Below are positions 1 through 10,200 of a DNA stretch of 64,000 nt, one piece after another. The DNA lies in the NCBI RefSeq assembly GCF_024703995.1, contig NZ_JAMXQV010000004.1, positions 62,001 to 126,000 on the forward strand, given 5' to 3'. Under the pieces are notes generated by a model. That model saw only the letters and a program-made list of their open reading frames with translations. It did not search any database and was not told where the DNA came from. The position numbers and the translations under genes are program-made. Each line of letters opens with the position of its first letter. Positions within the stretch are counted from its first letter, which is position 1. Origin of the DNA: Amycolatopsis iheyensis (GTDB lineage Bacteria > Actinomycetota > Actinomycetes > Mycobacteriales > Pseudonocardiaceae).

Positions 1-1618
1 GGTCGCCGAGGAAGATCGACGCCACCGCCAGCTCGATGTCGGCCAGCATCACGTTGCTGTTGAGCTCGCCCAGCTGCCGGTACCGCGTGCGCGCCTCCTC
101 GAAGAGCGTCTTCGCGTCGCCGACGTCGTCGCCGACCAGCAGGTTGCAGCCGAGCCGGTGCGTCGCGTACGCCAGCGCGACGTCGTCGCCCGCCCGGCGG
201 GCGTACGTGCGGCACTCCTCCAGCATCGTGATCGCGCCGTCGTGGTCGCCCTGCAGGGTCGCGACGTACCCGTTGACCCACAACGCTTTCGCCCGCGACG
301 CGCCCGGTTCGCGGGCGAGGGCGAGCGCGCGGTCGAGCCAGTGCCGGCCTTCGCCGAACACCCCGCAGCCGGCCCAGTAGTACCAGAGGGTCGAGGCGAG
401 CCGGAGTCCCGCGTCGAGCTCGCCCGGCTCGGTCAGGCTGCGGTCCAGCACCGCGCGCAGGTTGGCGTGCTCGAGGCGGGTCCGCCGGAAGATCTCCGTC
501 TGCTCGGGCCCGAACCAGCCGCGCTCACTGCACTCGGCCAGGTCGAGGTAGTGGTCGCGCATCCGCCGCCGCGTCTCGGCCGCCTCGCCGGACTCGGCCA
601 GCTTGTCCCGCCCGAACTGCCGCAACGGCTCCAGCAACCGGAACCGCTGCCCCTCGCGGACCAGCACCGACTTCTCCACCAGCGCGGCGAGCAGGTCCCG
701 GACGTCGTCGCCGGCACAGACGCGCTCGGCCGCCGCCAGGTCGAAGCTGCCGGCGAACACCGACGCCCGGGCCCACAACCGCTGTTCGGCCGGGCCGCAC
801 AACGCGAAGCTCCAGTCGACGGCCGCCAGCAGAGTCTGGTGCCGCGGCTCCCCGCCGCGCTTCGCCGTGCCGGGCAGCCGGAAGCAGTCCGCCAGCCCCG
901 TCTCCAGCTCCGCCAGCGTCAGCACCCGCAGCCGCCCGGCCGCGAGCTCGAGCGCGAGCGGAATGCCGGCCAGCAGGCGGCACACCGCGGCGACGCGCTC
1001 CTGGTTCTCCTCCGTGACGGCGAACGCCGGGTCGACCGCGGCCGCGCGTTCGGCGAACAACGTCATCGCCGGGTAGCGCAGCCAGGCGCCGGCGGGCAGC
1101 GGCCGCCCGGGGTCCGGCAGCGGCAGCGGCGACACCGGCCACAGGTGCTCCCCCGCCAGCGCGAGCCGCTCCCGGCTGGTCGCCAGCAGGCGGAGGCCGG
1201 CCGCGGCGCGCAGCAGGTCGTGCGCCAGCGCGGCGCAGGCGTCCAGGAGGTGCTCGCAGTTGTCCAGGACGATCAGGAGCCGCCGCTCGCGCAGGTGGTC
1301 GGCGAGCACCGCCGCCGCACCGCGGCCGGTCTCGTCCGGCACTCCCAGCGCCTCCAGCACGGTGTGCGCGACCAGCGCCGGGTCCTGGAGACCGTCGAGC
1401 TCGACCAGCCAGACGCCGTCGGGGAACGCCCGCGCCAGCCCGGCCGCGGTCTGCACGGCCAGGCGCGTCTTGCCGACCCCGCCGACGCCGGTCAGCGTGA
1501 CCAGCCGCGCCCGCGCCAGGAGGTGCTTGACCTCGGCGACGTCCTCCTTGCGGCCCACGAAGCTCGTGGTGTCCGCAGGCAGGTTTCCCCTTCCGCACGC
1601 CACGCCGGCCTTACCCAC
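1..1618 (-). CDS. Large ATPase transcriptional regulator (NB-ARC/TPR, LuxR-type), partial
   Basis: The gene runs off the left edge, so only the N-terminal part (about 539 residues) is visible. Near the start is a TSFVGR motif, then a Walker A loop (LTGVGGVGKTRL) and a Walker B-like stretch (LLIVLDNCEHLLD), as in the signal-transduction ATPases of AfsR and large LuxR-type regulators. The following region, rich in leucine and alanine (LWYYWAGCGVFGEGRHWLDRA and beyond), has the look of TPR helices. No BTAD/SARP domain precedes the ATPase, so the LuxR-type layout with a C-terminal HTH outside the window is more likely than AfsR. The start is taken at a GTG (1618) because the frame has no better candidate; an internal start is possible. 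It might regulate the neighbouring PKS gene, but nothing in the sequence shows that. Confidence 0.8.
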   Translation of the reverse strand, partial: MGKAGVACGRGNLPADTTSFVGRKEDVAEVKHLLARARLVTLTGVGGVGKTRLAVQTAAGLARAFPDGVWLVELDGLQDPALVAHTVLEALGVPDETGRGAAAVLADHLRERRLLIVLDNCEHLLDACAALAHDLLRAAAGLRLLATSRERLALAGEHLWPVSPLPLPDPGRPLPAGAWLRYPAMTLFAERAAAVDPAFAVTEENQERVAAVCRLLAGIPLALELAAGRLRVLTLAELETGLADCFRLPGTAKRGGEPRHQTLLAAVDWSFALCGPAEQRLWARASVFAGSFDLAAAERVCAGDDVRDLLAALVEKSVLVREGQRFRLLEPLRQFGRDKLAESGEAAETRRRMRDHYLDLAECSERGWFGPEQTEIFRRTRLEHANLRAVLDRSLTEPGELDAGLRLASTLWYYWAGCGVFGEGRHWLDRALALAREPGASRAKALWVNGYVATLQGDHDGAITMLEECRTYARRAGDDVALAYATHRLGCNLLVGDDVGDAKTLFEEARTRYRQLGELNSNVMLADIELAVASIFLGD

Positions 1619-1687
1619 GCGAGCACCGTAAGGAGGCCCGCACGGACTGGTCAATGCGACCGGGCCGTCGTCCCTCGGATGAAGCAA

Positions 1688-2140
1688 TCAGGCGTCCGGG
1701 ATGCGGTACAGCGTCGGCGCGTCGCCGCCGTGCATCGCGGACAGGCTCGTCCGGCAGGCCTGGCGGACCTCGCGGTTGGCGGCCGAGCCGGCCTGGCCGC
1801 AGCGCGGGCAGAACAGGTGCACCGCGCCGGGCGGCGTCTCGTCGACGGCGACGTCGACCGGGCACTCGCAGCGGCGGCACCAGCGGTGCCCGGTCGCGAT
1901 GAGGACGTGCAGCGGCTCGGCGACGCACTGGTGGACCCAGCACCGGTGGACGTAGCAGGTGCTGCGGGTGTGCGGGCTGAGCCCGTGCTCTTCGGCGGTG
2001 TCCTCGGCGGCCAGGATCGCGGCCAGCCGCCGGTCGGGGAGGTCGGCGTAGCGGTCACCCGAACCGAGAGCGGCCGGTCGCGGCTCCGGGAAGTCCTCGG
2101 GGGATACGACCCGGAGGAGGGGGCGCGACCGGCCTGGCAT
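1688..2140 (-). CDS. Small Cys/His-rich (zinc-ribbon-like) protein of unknown function
   Basis: A 150-residue protein. The start ATG at 2140 is chosen because GGGAGG lies about 10 nt upstream; a longer frame to 2206 has no such site. The middle and C-terminal half carry CYVHRC, CRRCEC and FCPRCG motifs, which suggest one or two structural zinc sites. I do not recognise a named family; such proteins occur as hypotheticals in actinomycetes. It is 69 nt from the left-hand regulator and about 100 nt from sigJ, on the same strand as both. No function can be given. Confidence 0.7.
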   Translation of the reverse strand: MPGRSRPLLRVVSPEDFPEPRPAALGSGDRYADLPDRRLAAILAAEDTAEEHGLSPHTRSTCYVHRCWVHQCVAEPLHVLIATGHRWCRRCECPVDVAVDETPPGAVHLFCPRCGQAGSAANREVRQACRTSLSAMHGGDAPTLYRIPDA

Positions 2141-2239
2141 GTGTTCCGACCTCCCACGGTCATCGACGGCCGGTTCAGCCTCCCCCGGCGCCGTCCGGTG
2201 CCGCACCCGTACAAGTACCTGACTCCATACCTGAACCCG

Positions 2240-3124
2240 TCACCGGAGGGTGAGCGTCGTCTCGGCCTCGACGCGGGTGAGCTTCTCCGGGTTGCGGACG
2301 TAGTAGAGGCCGGTGATGCGCCCGCCCTCGACGCGGACGGCCATGACGCCGTCGAGCTCGCCGTCGAGGCGCAGGACGAGGCCCGGGTTGCCGTTGACCA
2401 CGGTCGGGGCGGCGGTGAGGGCCTGTTCGGTCCGCCCGATGCCGCCGCCGATGAACCGGACGATCTTCCCCGCCCCGGTGATCGGCCGCAGCGCCGCCTG
2501 CTTGACACCGCCGCCGTCGCTCATCAGGACGACGTCGGGGGCGAGCAGGTCGAGCAGCCCCTGCAGGTCACGCCCTTCGAGCGCGTGCTGGAACGACGCC
2601 AGGACCTCGCGGGCCCGGCTCGCGGACACCGTCTCCCGCGGCCGCCGGGCGTCGACGTGCCGGCGCGCGCGGTGCGCGATCTGCCGGACCGCCGCCGGGG
2701 TCTTCCCGACGGCGTCGGCGATCTCGTCGTAGCCGAGCTCGAAGACCTCGCGCAGCACGAAGACGGCGCGTTCGGTCGGCGACAGCGTCTCGAGCACGAG
2801 CATGAGCGCCATGGACACGCTCTCGGCGAGCTCGACGTTCTCGGCGACGTCCGGCGCGGTGAGCAGCGGTTCGGGCAGCCACGGGCCGACGTAGGCCTCC
2901 TTGCGGCGCTTCATCGTGCGCAGCCGGTTGAGCGCTTGCCGGGTGGTGATCCGGACCAGGTAGGCACGCTCGTCGCGGACCTGTGCGAGGTCGACCTCGA
3001 CCCACCGCAGCCAGGTTTCCTGCAGGACGTCCTCGGCGTCGGCGGCCGAGCCGAGCATCTCGTAGGCGACGGTGAAGAGCAGGTTGCGGTGCGCGACGAA
3101 GACGTCGGTCGCCGGGTCGGTCAT
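2240..3124 (-). CDS. sigJ: ECF41-type RNA polymerase sigma factor SigJ
   Basis: A 294-residue sigma factor. Region 2 (about residues 10-75, with AEDVLQETWLRW) and region 4 (about 110-160, with LGYDEIADAVGKTPAAVRQ) are followed by a SnoaL-like C-terminal domain (about 180-290). The ECF41 hallmarks are visible: WLPEP in the linker, a DGGG motif and NPEKL (family form NPDKL) near the C-terminus. In this family the fused SnoaL-like domain, not a separate anti-sigma factor, controls activity. The start has a strong GGAGAGG site. It lies 18 nt downstream of the DoxX-like gene and is probably co-transcribed with it from a promoter that matches its own class, so autoregulation is likely. Confidence 0.93.
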   Translation of the reverse strand: MTDPATDVFVAHRNLLFTVAYEMLGSAADAEDVLQETWLRWVEVDLAQVRDERAYLVRITTRQALNRLRTMKRRKEAYVGPWLPEPLLTAPDVAENVELAESVSMALMLVLETLSPTERAVFVLREVFELGYDEIADAVGKTPAAVRQIAHRARRHVDARRPRETVSASRAREVLASFQHALEGRDLQGLLDLLAPDVVLMSDGGGVKQAALRPITGAGKIVRFIGGGIGRTEQALTAAPTVVNGNPGLVLRLDGELDGVMAVRVEGGRITGLYYVRNPEKLTRVEAETTLTLR

Positions 3125-3142
3125 GTCCCTCTCCTCCCTGGC

Positions 3143-3520
3143 TCAGAAGGACTCGGGGCCGAAGCGGCCCCACGCGATGAAGGCCGCGACCGCGAGGTAG
3201 GCGAGGTTCAGCAGCACGAACCGCGCGTCCCCGTGGCGGAGGTGGGTCAGCATAGCCCCGATCATGAGCAGCACCCAGCAGGTCGCGGTCACGGGCACCA
3301 GCACCGGGGCGACGCCGGTGACGGCGGGCAGGACCAGCCCGGCGGCGGCGAGGAGCTCGAGCACGCCGAGCGTCTTGACGAACCCGGTGCCGGCCGCGGC
3401 GGTCCAGTCCCCACCCGGCGCGGCGGCGAGTTTTTCCTTGGGCACGAAGGTCTTGCTGAAGCCACCGGTCAGCGCGACCACGGCGAGCAAGCCGGCGGCG
3501 ATCCAGAGTGCGAGGTTCAT
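3143..3520 (-). CDS. DoxX-like small integral membrane protein
   Basis: A 125-residue protein with about four hydrophobic helices: an N-terminal one (LALWIAAGLLAVVALTGGFS), two in the middle and one near the C-terminus (LLNLAYLAVAAFIAWG). The FVKTLGVLELLAAAGL stretch is typical of DoxX/DUF-type membrane proteins. The ATG at 3520 is preceded by CGGAG. It is the first gene of a two-gene unit with sigJ (18 nt gap). DoxX-like and carboxymuconolactone decarboxylase-like genes are usual neighbours and targets of ECF41 sigma factors, so it is probably a regulon member acting in the membrane in a redox or stress role. The biochemical activity is unknown. Confidence 0.85.
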   Translation of the reverse strand: MNLALWIAAGLLAVVALTGGFSKTFVPKEKLAAAPGGDWTAAAGTGFVKTLGVLELLAAAGLVLPAVTGVAPVLVPVTATCWVLLMIGAMLTHLRHGDARFVLLNLAYLAVAAFIAWGRFGPESF

Positions 3521-3553
3521 GAGGTCTCCGATGTCGGGGGAAGTCGGCCTCAA

Positions 3554-3580
3554 GACACCGGGAGTGGCCGGCGTGTGACA
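3554..3580 (-). promoter_or_regulatory. ECF41-type promoter of the doxX-like/sigJ unit
   Basis: On the minus strand TGTCACA (3580-3574) is followed after exactly 16 nt by TGTC (3557-3554). The ECF41 consensus I recall is TGTCACA-N16-CGTC, so the -35 is perfect and the -10 has one mismatch. The -10 lies about 35 nt before the ATG at 3520. Confidence 0.7.
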
Positions 3581-3602
3581 ACGCATGAGCCAGGTCACAC
3601 CG

Positions 3603-3665
3603 GGAGGGTCGGCTCGCGTGCCTGGAGGGTCGGCTCGCGTGCCTGGCGGGTCGGTTCGCTGTCGC
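3603..3665. repeat. Three tandem 21-bp repeats
   Basis: Units at 3603-3623 and 3624-3644 are identical (begin GGAGGGTCGGCTCG, end TGCCT); a third, 3645-3665, is diverged. They lie between the doxX-like promoter and the terminator of the decarboxylase-like gene. The function is unknown. Confidence 0.8.
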
Positions 3666-3680
3666 GTGTGGACCGCGGCG

Positions 3681-3712
3681 GCAGGCCGGCGCCCGGGTGG
3701 GCGCCGGCCTGC
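3681..3712 (-). terminator. Strong hairpin terminator after the decarboxylase-like gene
   Basis: A perfect 14-bp inverted repeat (GCAGGCCGGCGCCC and its complement) with a 4-nt loop begins 6 nt after the stop codon at 3718. There is no U-tract, as is common for actinomycete terminators. Confidence 0.75.
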
Positions 3713-3717
3713 GCCCC

Positions 3718-4173
3718 TCAGGCGGCCTGGCCGAGCGGCGGCGGCTTGAGGACGAGGGCGACGTTCATCCAGAAGCCGGCCGAAGCCAGCACCACCGTGA
3801 GCGTGGCGAGTGCCTTCTCGTCGAGGTGCTCGGCGGCTTCGGCGAACAGCTCGTCGGAAACGCGTTCCGCGCCACGCGTGTTCGGCCGGAACACCGCTTC
3901 GGTCAGGGCCAGCGCCGCCCGCTCCGCGCCGGTGAAGCCCGGCGCGTCCCACCAGCTCGCCACCGTGGCGATCCGGTCTTCGGTCTCCCCCGCCTTGCGC
4001 AGGTCCGCGGTGTGCCGCAGCACCTGGTAGGTGTTGCCGACGAGCTGGCCGGCACGCAGGTGGACGAGGCTGATCGTGGTCCTCGGCAGCGAGCCGTTCG
4101 CGGTGGCTTTCAGCAGGGCGCCGGCCACCTCCGGGAATTCGGGGACGAGCTGGTTGATCTCGGGTATCCGCAC
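3718..4173 (-). CDS. Carboxymuconolactone decarboxylase/AhpD-like protein lacking the CxxC pair
   Basis: A 151-residue protein with the CMD/AhpD fold signature: LVHLRAGQLVGNTYQVLRH, then SWWDAPGFTGAERAALALTEAV. In typical members the first motif holds a redox CxxC (form NGCAFCxxxH). Here both cysteines are replaced (N and Q) while the following His remains, so a thiol-disulfide or peroxidase activity is not expected. The GTG start is set by CGGAGGA just upstream. CMD-like genes are the classic target of ECF41 sigma factors, and a matching promoter lies upstream within the end of the PKS gene. The gene is on its own, closed by a strong hairpin. Confidence 0.88.
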   Translation of the reverse strand: MRIPEINQLVPEFPEVAGALLKATANGSLPRTTISLVHLRAGQLVGNTYQVLRHTADLRKAGETEDRIATVASWWDAPGFTGAERAALALTEAVFRPNTRGAERVSDELFAEAAEHLDEKALATLTVVLASAGFWMNVALVLKPPPLGQAA

Positions 4174-4201
4174 GGTTCCTCCGTGTGTGTCGGGTCGGTT
4201 C

Positions 4202-7200
4202 TCACCTCCCTGACGGCTCCTGGCGCGCCGTTGTGACCGCCTCGCGCAGATACCGGGCCAGCCGCGCGACGGTCGGCTCGTCGAACAGCACCGTGGCCGG
4301 CAGGTCGATCCCCGATCGGCCGGCGAGCCGGGTGCGGAGCTCGACCACGGTGAGCGAGTCGAACCCGAGCTCCGGGAACGGCCGGTCGTCGGCGATCACC
4401 GCCGGGTCCGGGTGGCCCAGCACCGCCGCGACCTCCACGCGCAGCAGCTCGCGCAGCGCGGGCTCGTCCGGGTTCGCCGGCCACGGCCGGGACGGCGTCG
4501 CGGGCACCGCGGTGCCCGAGGCCGGCGGCGCCGCGGCGGCCGTGGGGTCGAAGCGCGCGGGCACCAGCACCGGCTCGGGTGAGCCGAGGGCGGCGTCGAA
4601 CAGGGCGAGGCCCTGCTCGGCCGTGAGCCCCTCGACGCCTGAGGCGTGGATCCGCCGCCTCGCCGTCGCCGAGATCCGGTCGCCGAGGCCGTCACCGAGC
4701 TCCCACAGTCCCCAGGCGAGCGACACCGCGGGCCGCCCGGCGGCGCGACGGCGGCAGGCCAGCGCGTCCAGCATCCGGTTGGCCGCCGCGTAGTTGGCCT
4801 GCCCGGCCTTGCCGAACACCCCGGCGATCGACGAGAACAGGACGAACGCCGTCAGCGGCAGGTCCCGGGTGACCTCGTCGAGCACCAGCGCCGCGTCGGC
4901 TTTCGGGCGCAGCACGGTGTCCAGGCGCTCCGGTGTCTGCGCGGCCAGCACACCGTCGTCGACCACGGCCGCGCTGTGCACGACGGCCGTCAGCGGCGGG
5001 TCGCAGCGGTCGACGAGCTCCGCGACCACCGCCCGGTCCGCGACGTCGGCCGCGACGATCCGCACGACCGCGCCGAGCTCGCCCAGCTCCGCCCGCAGCT
5101 GCTCCGCCCCCTCGGCGGCCGGGCCGCGCCGGCTCACCAGCAGCAGGTGCCGGACGTCGTGCGCGGTGACGAGGTGGCGGGCCACCAGCCGGCCGAGCGC
5201 GCCCGTCCCGCCGGTGATCAGCACCGTCCCGGCCGGGTCGATCGGCCGCGTCCCGGCCGGGGCCGCCCGCGTGATCCGCAGGACGTGCGGCACGCCGTCG
5301 CGGACGGCGATCTGCGGTTCGGCGCTCCCGCCGGCCCAGCCGGGCACGCGAGCCACCGGCGTCCCGGGTTCGAGGTCGACCAGGCTGAGCCGGCCCGGGT
5401 ACTCCGCCGCGGCCGCGCACCCCAGCCCCCAGACCGCCGCGGCGGCGAGGTCCGGGTCCGGGCCGGTGGCGTTGCGGGTGACGAGGACGAGCCGGTCGCC
5501 GCGGTCCTGCCAGTCGTGGAGGACGGCGAGCGCCCGCCGGGTCGCCGAGCGCAGGTCGCCGCCGATCTCGGCCACGCGGGCCGGCCCCGGCGCCGGCGCC
5601 ATCGGAGTCCACTGTGGACGGTAAAGCATCGTGTCCCGGACGGCCATCGGCCGGGTGGTCAGCGAGGCGACCCGGGCGACCGGATGCCCGGTGTCGTCGA
5701 ACAGCTCGACGCGCACGGTGCCGGCGTCGAGGCGCACGCCGTGCACCCGCGCCCGCCGCGCGCCGGGTGCGTGGACCTCCACCCCGCGCCAGAGGAACGG
5801 CACCCTCGGCTCGGCTCGGAGCCCCTCGGTGAGCGCGGTCGCGTGCACGGCGGCGTCGAGCAGGACGGGGTGCAGCGCGAACCGGCCGCCGACGTCCGGC
5901 GGGAGCGCCACCTCCGCGAAGAACTCGTCGTCTCGCACCCACAACCGTTGCACGGCTTGGAAAGCGGGCCCGTAGGCGTGCGCGCGGTAGGCCTCGGCGA
6001 CGTCGGCTTCCGGCGCGTCGGGCGGCCACGCACCGGTCCACCGCGGCGGCACGGGGCCACTCGGGCGAAGCCGCCCGGCGGCGTGCTTCCGCCAGCGCTC
6101 GTCGGCCGGCCGGCGGGCGTAGACGTCGACGCGTGGTCCGTCGACGACGACCTGGAGGTGGACGTCCTCGGCCGCGTCGAGCCGCAGCGGCGCTTCGACG
6201 GCCAGCTCTTCGAGAGCGCTGCCGCCGGCGTGCAGGGCGAGGTCGACCAACGCGGAGCCGGGCGCGAGCACCGACCCGCCGACGACGTGCCCGGCCAGCC
6301 ACCGGTGCCGCCGCACGCCGAGCGACCCACCGTGCACCACCCGCGGCGAGTCGGGCGCGACCAGGGCGGGGCCGAGCATCGGGTGGTCACCGCCGGCCGG
6401 CTCCGGCGGTTGCGGGTCGAGCCAGTACCGGGTGCGGGTGAAGGGGTAGGTGGGCAAGGGGGTGAGCCGGGCGCCGCTGCCGCGGAAAACGGCCCGCCAG
6501 TCGACGCGGACGCCGGCGGTGTGCGCGGCCCCGGCGGCGGCGAGCAGGCCGGCGGCGGACATGGTTCCCGCCGCGGTGTCGAGTGTGGACAGCCGGATCT
6601 CGTCGGCCACCAACCGGGTCAGCACCGGCGCCGGGCCGATCTCCAGCGCGAACCCCGCGCCCGCGGCGACCACCGCGTCGGCGAACCGCACGGTCGAGCG
6701 CGCGTGCCGCACCCAATACTCCGGCTCGAACTCCGTGACCGGCCGCCCGGTCACGCACGACACGAGCGGCACTTCCGGCCGGTGGTGCTTCAAACCTGCC
6801 GCCACCTCGGCGAACTCGTCGAGCATCGGTGCCATCAACGGCGAATGGAACGCGTGGCTGACCCGCAGCCGGGTCCCGCCGCCGAAGCGTGCCGCGAGCG
6901 CGGTCGTCTCGGCCTCCGCCCCCGAGAGCACCACCGACCGCGGGCCGTTGACCGCCGCGATCGCCACCGGCCCGCCCACCAGCGGAGCCACCTCGGCTTC
7001 GGCGGCCGCCACGGCGATCATCACCCCACCGGCCGGGAGCGCGGCCATCAGCCGGCCCCGGGCCGCGACGAGCGTCGCCGCGTCGGTCAGGGACAGCACC
7101 CCGGCGACGTGCGCCGCCGCGAGCTCGCCGACCGAGTGCCCGAGCAGCACGTCCGGCCGCAGCCCCCACGACTCGAGCAACCGGAACTGCGCGACCTGGA

Positions 7201-10200
7201 ACGCGAACAACGCGGCTTGCGCGTGATCGGTGCGGTCGAGCAGCGGCGCGTCGTCGAAAGCGACGGGCCGGCCCAGCGCGGCGCACGCCTCGTCGAAAGC
7301 GGAGGCGAACACCGGGAACCGGGCGGCAAGCTCGCGCCCCATCCCGGCCCGCTGCGCCCCCTGCCCACTGAACAACAACGCGAGCCGCGGCGCACCCCGC
7401 ACGGTCCGGCCCGGCAGCCGGCCTTCCGCGACGGCCCGCAGGCCGGCGTGGTCCGGCACCAGCACCCGGTGCGCCAGCGGCGTCCGCGAGGCGAGCGTGT
7501 AAGCGACGTCGATGCTGTCCGGCACCTCGACCAAGCCGGCCGCGACCCGCCGCAGCGACGCACCGTCGGTGGCGCTGAGCAGCCACGGCGCCGCCGGAAA
7601 CCCCTGCCGTGCCGGGACTTCCGGGGCCGGCGCCTCTTCGACGAGCACGTGCGCGTTCGTGCCGCCGATCCCGAACGCCGACACTCCCGCCCGCCGCACC
7701 CGGTCCCCGCGCGGCCACGGCCGGGCCTCGGCCAGCAGCGCCACCCCGCTGCCCTGCCACCCGACGTGCGGGGTCGGCTCGCTCGCGTACAACGACGGCG
7801 GCAGCTGCTCGTGCCGCAACGCCGCCACCATCTTGAGCACCCCGGCGATCCCGGCGGCGGCCTGGGTGTGGCCGAGGTTGGCCTTCACCGAACCGAGCCA
7901 CAGCGGGTCGCCGGCGCGGTCGCGGCCGTACGCCGCGATCAGCGCCTCCGCCTCGATCGGATCCCCCAGTGCCGTCCCGGTTCCGTGCCCTTCGACGGCG
8001 TCGACGTCTTCGGCGCGCAGCCCGGCGTCCGCGAGCGCCGTCGCGATCAGCGCCTGCTGCGCGCGTCCGCTCGGCGCGGTCAGCCCGTTCGACGCGCCGT
8101 CGGCGTTCACCGCCGTTCCCCGCAGGACGGCGAGCACCGGGTGGCCGTGCCGGCGCGCGTCGGACAGCCGTTCCAGCAGGACCACCCCGGCCCCCTCGGA
8201 CCACGCCGTGCCGTCCGCGCCCGCGGCGTAGGACCGGCACCGCCCGTCCGGGGACAGCCCGCGCTGGCGGCTGAACGCGAGGAACGTCCGCGGGGTCGCC
8301 ATCACCGTCGCGCCCCCGGCGAGCGCGAGCGAACATTCCCCGGCCCGCAACGCCTTCGCCGCCAAGTGCAACGCGACGAGCGACGACGAACAGGCCGTGT
8401 CGACCGTGAGCGCCGGCCCGGTCAGCCCGAAGGTGTAGGAAATCCGGCCCGACGCGACCGCGTGCGACGAGCCGATGCCCAGCCACGCTTCGAGTTCGTG
8501 GCTGGTGAACCGGCTCGCGTAGTCCTCGTTCATCACGCCGACGAACACCCCCGTGGCGCTGCCGCGCAGTGTCGCGACGTCGATGCCGGCCCGCTCGAAC
8601 GCCTCCCACGAGGTCTCCAGCAACAGCCGCTGCTGCGGGTCGGTCGCCAGCGCCTCCCGCGGCGAGATGCCGAACAGGTCGGCGTCGAACTCCGCGGCGC
8701 CGTCGAGGAACCCGCCGCGGCGGGTGACCGACGCGCCGATGCGGTCGGGGTCCGGGTCGTGGGCCACCTCCCAGCCGCGGTCGGCGGGGAACTCGCTCGT
8801 CGCGTCGACCTCGTTCACGACGAGCTGCCACAGGTCGTCGGCCGAGCGCACCCCGCCGGGGAAGCGGCAGGCCATCGCGACGATCGCGATCGGCTCCGCG
8901 GACGACGTCGGTTCCGGTTGGGCCACCACGGTCTCCCCGCCCGAGCGCAGCCGCGTCAGCTCGGCGATCACCGCACCCGGCGTCGGGAAGTCGTAGATCA
9001 GCGAGGGTGGGACGGGCACGCCGGTCAGCGCGGTGAGCCGGTGCCGGAACTGCACCCCGGCCAGCGAAGACAGCCCGAGGTCGGTGAACGGCCGGTCGCG
9101 CCAGCCGTCGCCGCCGTCGTGCCCGCACAGCGTCACCAGCTCGGCGCGGACCACGGCCGCCAGGTCCGGCGGGCCGGCCAGGACAGTGCGCCGCGGCTTG
9201 CCCGACGCCGTCCGCGGGATCGCCTCGGTTTCGAGGTAGGCCACCGGCACCTTGTGCAGCGAAAGCCGGCTCAGGCACAGTCTTCGCAGCTCTTCCGGGT
9301 CGAACCCGCCGGGCCCGGGAACCACGTACGCGACCGGCACCTGCCCGACGACGTCGTCGGGCCGGCCGGTCACCAGGACGTCCCGCACCGAGGGCGCGGT
9401 TTCCAGCACCGCCTCGACTTCGGTGGGGTGCACGTTCTGGCCGCCGCAGACGATGACATCGTCCACCCGGCCCTCGAGCACCAGCCGGCCGGCTTCGAAC
9501 CGGCCCGCGTCGCCGGTGCGGTACCAGCCGTCGTCGAACGGCGAGCCGGCCTGCCCGTGGTAGCCGAGCATCAGCCCCGGCCCGCGGACGAGCACTTCGC
9601 CCGCGTCGAGCCGGAGTTCGACGCCGGGGACCGGCGTCAGCCCGTGCGCCCCCACGGCGACCTTGCCGCCGGTTTCGGTGCTGCCGTAGCCGTCGACCAG
9701 CTCGACGCCGAACAGGTCGCGGGCGGCGGCCCGGGTCGCCGGGGTGCACGGCGCTCCCGCCGTCAGGCACAGGCGAGGGGCGGCCAGCGGGCCGTCGTGT
9801 TCTTGGCGCAGCCGCAGGTAAGTGGCCGGGACGCCGGCGAGCACGCAGCCGGGGTGGCGGGCGAGCAGGTCCGGCGGGCAGCCGTCGGCGAACCGGGTGT
9901 GCGCGCCGACGGCGAGGTTCGCGACGAACGCCAGCGAAAGCGCGTACGCGTGGTGCGCCGGCAGCGGCCACAGGATGGTGTCTTCGGCGGACAGGCCGAG
10001 CATCGGGACGTAGCAGGCGGCCGTCGACCACAGCATTGCCCGCTGCGAAAGCAGCACTCCCTTGGGCAGCCCGGTCGTGCCGGAGGTGTAGACCAGCCAG
10101 GCCGGCTCGTCCAGCGCGAGGTCGTCCCTCGGCTCGCCCGTCCCGGCCGGCGGCTCCTCGACGAACTGCACGCGCAGCCCCGGTCGTCGCACGCGGAGGC

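Noticed and set aside
158..4030. A 1290-codon open frame on the plus strand
   Set aside because: It lies antisense to at least four well-supported minus-strand genes. The translation is Arg/Gly/Pro-rich with no family motif; it is a high-G+C shadow frame.
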